Shown piece after piece: positions 60,061-64,000 of a DNA stretch of 64,000 bases. The notes under the pieces are model-generated. The model searched no databases, was not told the DNA's origin, and saw only the letters and a list, made by a program, of their open reading frames with translations. Each line of letters starts with the position of its first letter. Position 1 is the first letter of the stretch. This DNA is from Synanceia verrucosa (Eukaryota > Chordata > Actinopteri > Perciformes > Synanceiidae). The position numbers and the translations under genes are program-made. The DNA is taken from contig CM056552.1 of assembly GCA_029721515.1 (NCBI GenBank), positions 15,664,001-15,728,000 on the forward strand, read 5' to 3'.

Positions 60061-62080
60061 GGATTTTGACCTCCATCACTTACATTTGAATCTTGTTAAG
60101 TGGCTTTAAAAGAAAAGAGGTCAGGTTTGAAATGACTGTGTGGGATAATGTCATTTTCCATGGCAGATTTTAGTGCATGGTATAAATGATGTGATGCTGA
60201 CAGCTGTTCACACTGGCCTGCTCAATGAAGCATATTATTAGTTTCCTTTACTTTTCCCCAGGCCCTTCACATTATTCTGTCCATGTACAGAGAGTTTTTT
60301 TTTTTATATTTTTTGAGACTCAGTCAACATTGAGACTGTGAGAAAAAGACGGTCTAGTGATATATGTGCTGCAGAAATTGAAGTGCTCTTGAACTCAATC
60401 ATGGCTCTGAGGTAAACACCGCTCAGAGAGCCTCTATTTGCTGTGATTCATATCTGATCCCTCTAATCTCCTTTGCCACAGCACAACCAGCCACTTCATT
60501 CACACAGTCAGCATTTATATAGATGTTGCTTTTCTGACATTGTTAAACTCTGTGTTACACAACTTTACAGGGTTCCTGTGCAGTATAGAAATGGATGTTA
60601 GTAACTTCCAGGGAAAAAAGCGAAATGCAGTATATATCAGACAATTGTCCCTATTCTGTTTTTTAAAAATCTAAAATTCATAATTCATAACAAAAAGTAT
60701 AATGTGCGTCTCTACGACTGTACATCATAGCCGTCATAACTGCTCTGCTCCACAAATTAACGACGTTTCACAGCGAAATATCGCCCAACTTTCGGCAAAG
60801 GACTGTGGACTGAAGGGTCATGTCAGGTTACAGAGTTGAGTTACAAAATCAAATCTTAATGAACAGGAAAATGTGTGGGATTATTTTCAGCACCTGTAGA
60901 AATGCAGCTTACAATGCTTGAAATTAGATGCAAAGAAAATTTGTAAAAATATTTTCAGCATGTTTTTAAAAAAAAAATTACAATATGAAAGATTGATATA
61001 TAAAGCCAGCTGCAAAGTTTTGTCAGGAATAAGATTTGGATTTGTGTCTGTTAGAAAGGGAAAATAGAGAGTTTTTGTCTCCTTCCTCCCATCCCACCTC
61101 CTGCTGCTCAGGTGTTGCCAGCCCCAGCAGTGAGCCACATTCCTCCATGCTCCTAATGGGAAAACTTTACAAGGGACTGAACTCTCTCCTCACTCCTCAT
61201 CATTTTTTGTGTCCTCTGTTACAGCATCTCATTGTCTACCTGTGTGTGTGCTTTTATACCGCCGTCTCCTCCACCTCCCCTCCTCCATTTTGTATCATAA
61301 CGTAGGAACGTCACATGTTGGCACTTTTTGATATCAGGGCACTCTGACACCATATTAGGAAAAGGCTTGAGGCTCAGCTACAGCACCAGCTCTGTTGTTT
61401 ACATAGGCAGGCTCTGAGGCTTTCAAGAGTACTCTGGTGTTTGTAGCAACCAGGGGAAGTGACTCTCAGAGGACTTGGATATATGCTGGTTGAGGATCAT
61501 TACCTCCCTTTAGCAGTGTGTGCATAATCCTGATAATTAATCAGCTTTCCGAACACGTAGACACATAGTCAACAGTTCTAAGTCATATTTTATAATAATA
61601 TTTCACACTCAGTGCATACCTTTGCTTTGTAGAACTGTATCAATTTTAATATAGACGTTGAATCCTTCAGCTCATTGAGTCACTTCTTAACTCAGAGCAT
61701 TGCTCTTCTGCCACGAGTGCTTAGTTCAGGCTGTTAAACTTTGGACCATTGATGGCAGGAGTGAAATTGTCAGTTGGAGTCAGTAGGGTCAATAGTAAAA
61801 CAGTAAGGGCTCTGAAAAGTGAAATCAATGCAGAAGTGCCTTTGTACTTTAATGCTTTTTGGCAGCCAGCAGGGGTTTGACTTCTTTGATTGCAAACAGA
61901 ATTCTGAATTCAATTTGAAAATCTAAATTGAATCTGAACTGAAAATTATCCGACTTTATTACCTCAGTAAATATTGTAAACACAATTTTATGGTCTCAAG
62001 CTCTAGTTGCAAGTCTCAATACAGCTTGATGTTCATTTATTAATTTATTTTCCCATTTAATGTCTGGTGGAAAAAACAAT
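60061..62080. other. Non-coding, no feature recognised
   Basis: No exon or well-supported repeat is seen in this part of the presumed intron. Confidence 0.4.
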
Positions 62081-62084
62081 GTTG

Positions 62085-62875
62085 TTGTGATGGCCAAAAT
62101 GCTGAGCTCAAGGCTTCAGAATGGGATTCGCAAGCGACTCCACCGCTTTGGCCTGAATGCCAGATGACCGTTGCAGGTGACTCCACTGACACCAAGACGC
62201 CGCCGTGACCGTTTGCAGTGGGCACAAGACCATGTGACCTGGACAATGCAGCAGTGGTCTACCGTCCTGATCACTGATGAGTGTCGGGTCACCTTGCACA
62301 GAAATGATGGTCGTCAGCATTGGTGGAAAAGACAAGGTGAGCGATACGGCGAGGTCAACATGGTCCCCAGAGTTCGCTTTGGTGGAGGAGGTGCAACAGT
62401 CTGGACAGGCATCACTTTTCAGCGCAAAACAGATTTGGTGATTGTAGATGGCTCAGTCACTGTACGTTCCCCCAATTCCACCAGCACACCCCAACTTCCT
62501 CTTCATGGATGATAATGCTCCACCACATGGTGCCAGAACTGTCACAGCTGGTCTTCAGGAAGTCAGAGTGCCTCATATGGTATGACCAGCAAAGTCTCCT
62601 GACCTGAACCCCATAGAGCAGGTCTGGGACCAGCTGAAGCAGTGACTGGATGGTCGTACCTCACCCCCACCTGACCTGACAGAACTCCATGTAGCACTTG
62701 TGGAGGAGAGGAAGCATTTCTTCAGAACAACATCATGAGGCTGGTGAGGAGCAGGAGACTGTCAAGCTGTCACTGCAGCAGATGGTGGAAACACTCGCTA
62801 CTGACTTTGTCAATTTTGGTTATTTGGGGCTATCTTTATTATTGTCTAAATTGTTGGGGTAATAAATATTGAATT
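62085..62875 (+). mobile_element. Decayed Tc1-like transposase remnant
   Basis: The plus strand reads AKMLSSRLQNGIRKRLHRFG and LTPRRRRDRLQWAQDHVTWT. It continues with VLITDECRVTLHRNDGRQHW (first catalytic Asp in TDE), VNMVPRVRFGGGGATVWTGI, FMDDNAPPHGARTVTAGLQE (second Asp) and SPDLNPIEQVWDQLKQ (Glu). Stops and shifts separate the blocks, and no terminal repeats are recognised. It is a Tc1 lineage distinct from the copies at 27489 and 47045. Confidence 0.75.
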
Positions 62876-63757
62876 AATGAAAATTGTTTACTACTCCTTC
62901 TGGTAACGTGATGACGTGACATCATTGCTAGCAACAACACCAAGCACACACTGCAACTCCGAAACGGCGTTGTCACATCTTCTCACTCTGGAACCTGTTG
63001 TCAGAAAATATCGTTTCGGGTCTCCGACAACGTCAGAGCCGTCTGTACACAACGCGGAATTGGTATAAAAGTTTGTCGGATTCACAGAATTCCGTTGTCG
63101 TGTGGACGCACCTCATTCTGCTTTCATTCTGCTCGTTTCTGATCCTCGGTGAGCTGGTGGATGTTTGAGGAAGCAGCACAAAGTCCATCACTGATATCCA
63201 GAGTAGTTGGCTCTTTCGAGTGGTTTATTCCTCATACAGTTCACACAGTCCCATCCATCTGCAGGCCTATGGGCCTATACTGTGTGACTCAGTGTTTGCA
63301 CCATGGGATACGTTAACCCCCAGTGCGCCAGATTACATCCTGGCAGGAGTTGAATCAAAGCTTGAGTGCTTGAAATTGCTCATGCTCTTGCACATGCTCG
63401 GTAGCTTACCGCCCACACACATCTCCACTGTGAGATAGATCCCTCCATATCTTCGAGATTTCCCATACCTGTGTAATTATGTTATGCTCGCACATTACAC
63501 TTAAAACACCCACTAAGCCTCAGCTGTCCACGCAGTACACAGCAACCACCTACACGTTCTTTTTACAGCCACTGTCAGTTCCTTCCTCCTTGTCTGTTAA
63601 TAACCCTCTCTGTCCTGTTTATGGGCCGCTCACAACTGAGCTGGAAACACTTGCACGGCTGCGTGCATGTGTTGGAAAAAGGATGTGAGATGCAACTGTG
63701 GTTGGGTGTTGGTGTGTGATAGAGCCTTGTTTCCCAGAGACTAAGGAACAGCTGCTA

Positions 63758-63788
<31 letters not shown>

Positions 63789-64000
63789 CGGGGTGCATAC
63801 GTCTGGAACAGAGTGCCTCTATTCACAAAGGAACGAGGCAGTTTCATGTGTGTATGACTGTCTCTGTTTCAGCTGGCCTGAAATAGCCGGTCTCACAGTG
63901 AGTCACTCTCAAAGTCCTCGGGGGATGAACTTGGTGTGTGAACATGGCCCTTCAACTTTCTGTGAATGCACTTGACTGTCTGAACATGTTTCGTCTTCAT
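62876..64000. other. Non-coding to window end
   Basis: A slightly GC-rich stretch (62905-63115) with GTTGTCGGAG/CCGTTGTCGTGTGGACGCACC blocks resembles a fish short DNA element, without clear ends. A (CA)n tract lies at about 63757-63784. No exon is recognised. Confidence 0.4.

Noticed and set aside
1..64000. CRISPR arrays, prokaryotic operons, viral genomes or toxin systems
   Set aside because: No regularly spaced repeats, no gene clusters of that kind and no viral gene set. The content is vertebrate nuclear DNA throughout.

Overview
The window is genomic DNA of a bony fish, most likely a percomorph teleost. Three things point there: spliced vertebrate genes with short introns, products closest to vertebrate CYP24A1, NFATC2 and MANBAL, and a dense load of teleost-type repeats (tRNA-headed SINEs, several LINE lineages, Tc1-like elements, hAT and TTAA-flanked non-autonomous elements, CA/TA/ATT microsatellites). 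No prokaryotic, viral or CRISPR features are seen. All family names are from recognition by eye, with no database search.

Layout. 1-26.2 kb is gene-poor and repeat-rich: a non-autonomous hAT element inside a SINE (0.8-3.0 kb), a decayed L1-like LINE (5.6-8.1 kb), the two ends of one LINE family in two copies (9.8-11.5 and 17.9-19.3 kb), a SINE with perfect 13-bp target duplications (11.8-12.1 kb) and a third LINE on the minus strand (15.4-16.6 kb). 26.2-29.2 kb is a stack of SINE, restriction-like-endonuclease LINE, Tc1 element and two short non-autonomous elements, directly upstream of cyp24a1. 30.2-37.0 kb is a complete cyp24a1 (11 coding exons plus a 3'UTR exon), with a promoter carrying a consensus DR3 vitamin D response element. 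A tRNA-Thr(UGU) gene lies at 38.6 kb. 40.9-51.1 kb is a complete nfatc2 (10 coding exons). 51.7-54.6 kb is manbal. A CpG-rich stretch at 55.0-55.7 kb ends in a splice donor and is probably a non-coding first exon of the next gene. The human MANBAL neighbour SRC suggests src, but no coding exon is in the window. 55.7-64 kb would then be its first intron, with more transposon remnants.

The genes are not an operon or one pathway. cyp24a1 encodes the mitochondrial enzyme that inactivates active vitamin D, nfatc2 a calcineurin-controlled transcription factor, and manbal a small membrane protein of unknown function. All three are on the plus strand. I assembled the exons by hand from reading frame, splice dinucleotides and similarity to the families as I remember them. 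Every junction keeps frame, giving 513, 870 and 86 residues. I found no convincing undescribed biological system. The best observations are the cyp24a1 promoter arrangement and the nested transposon structures.
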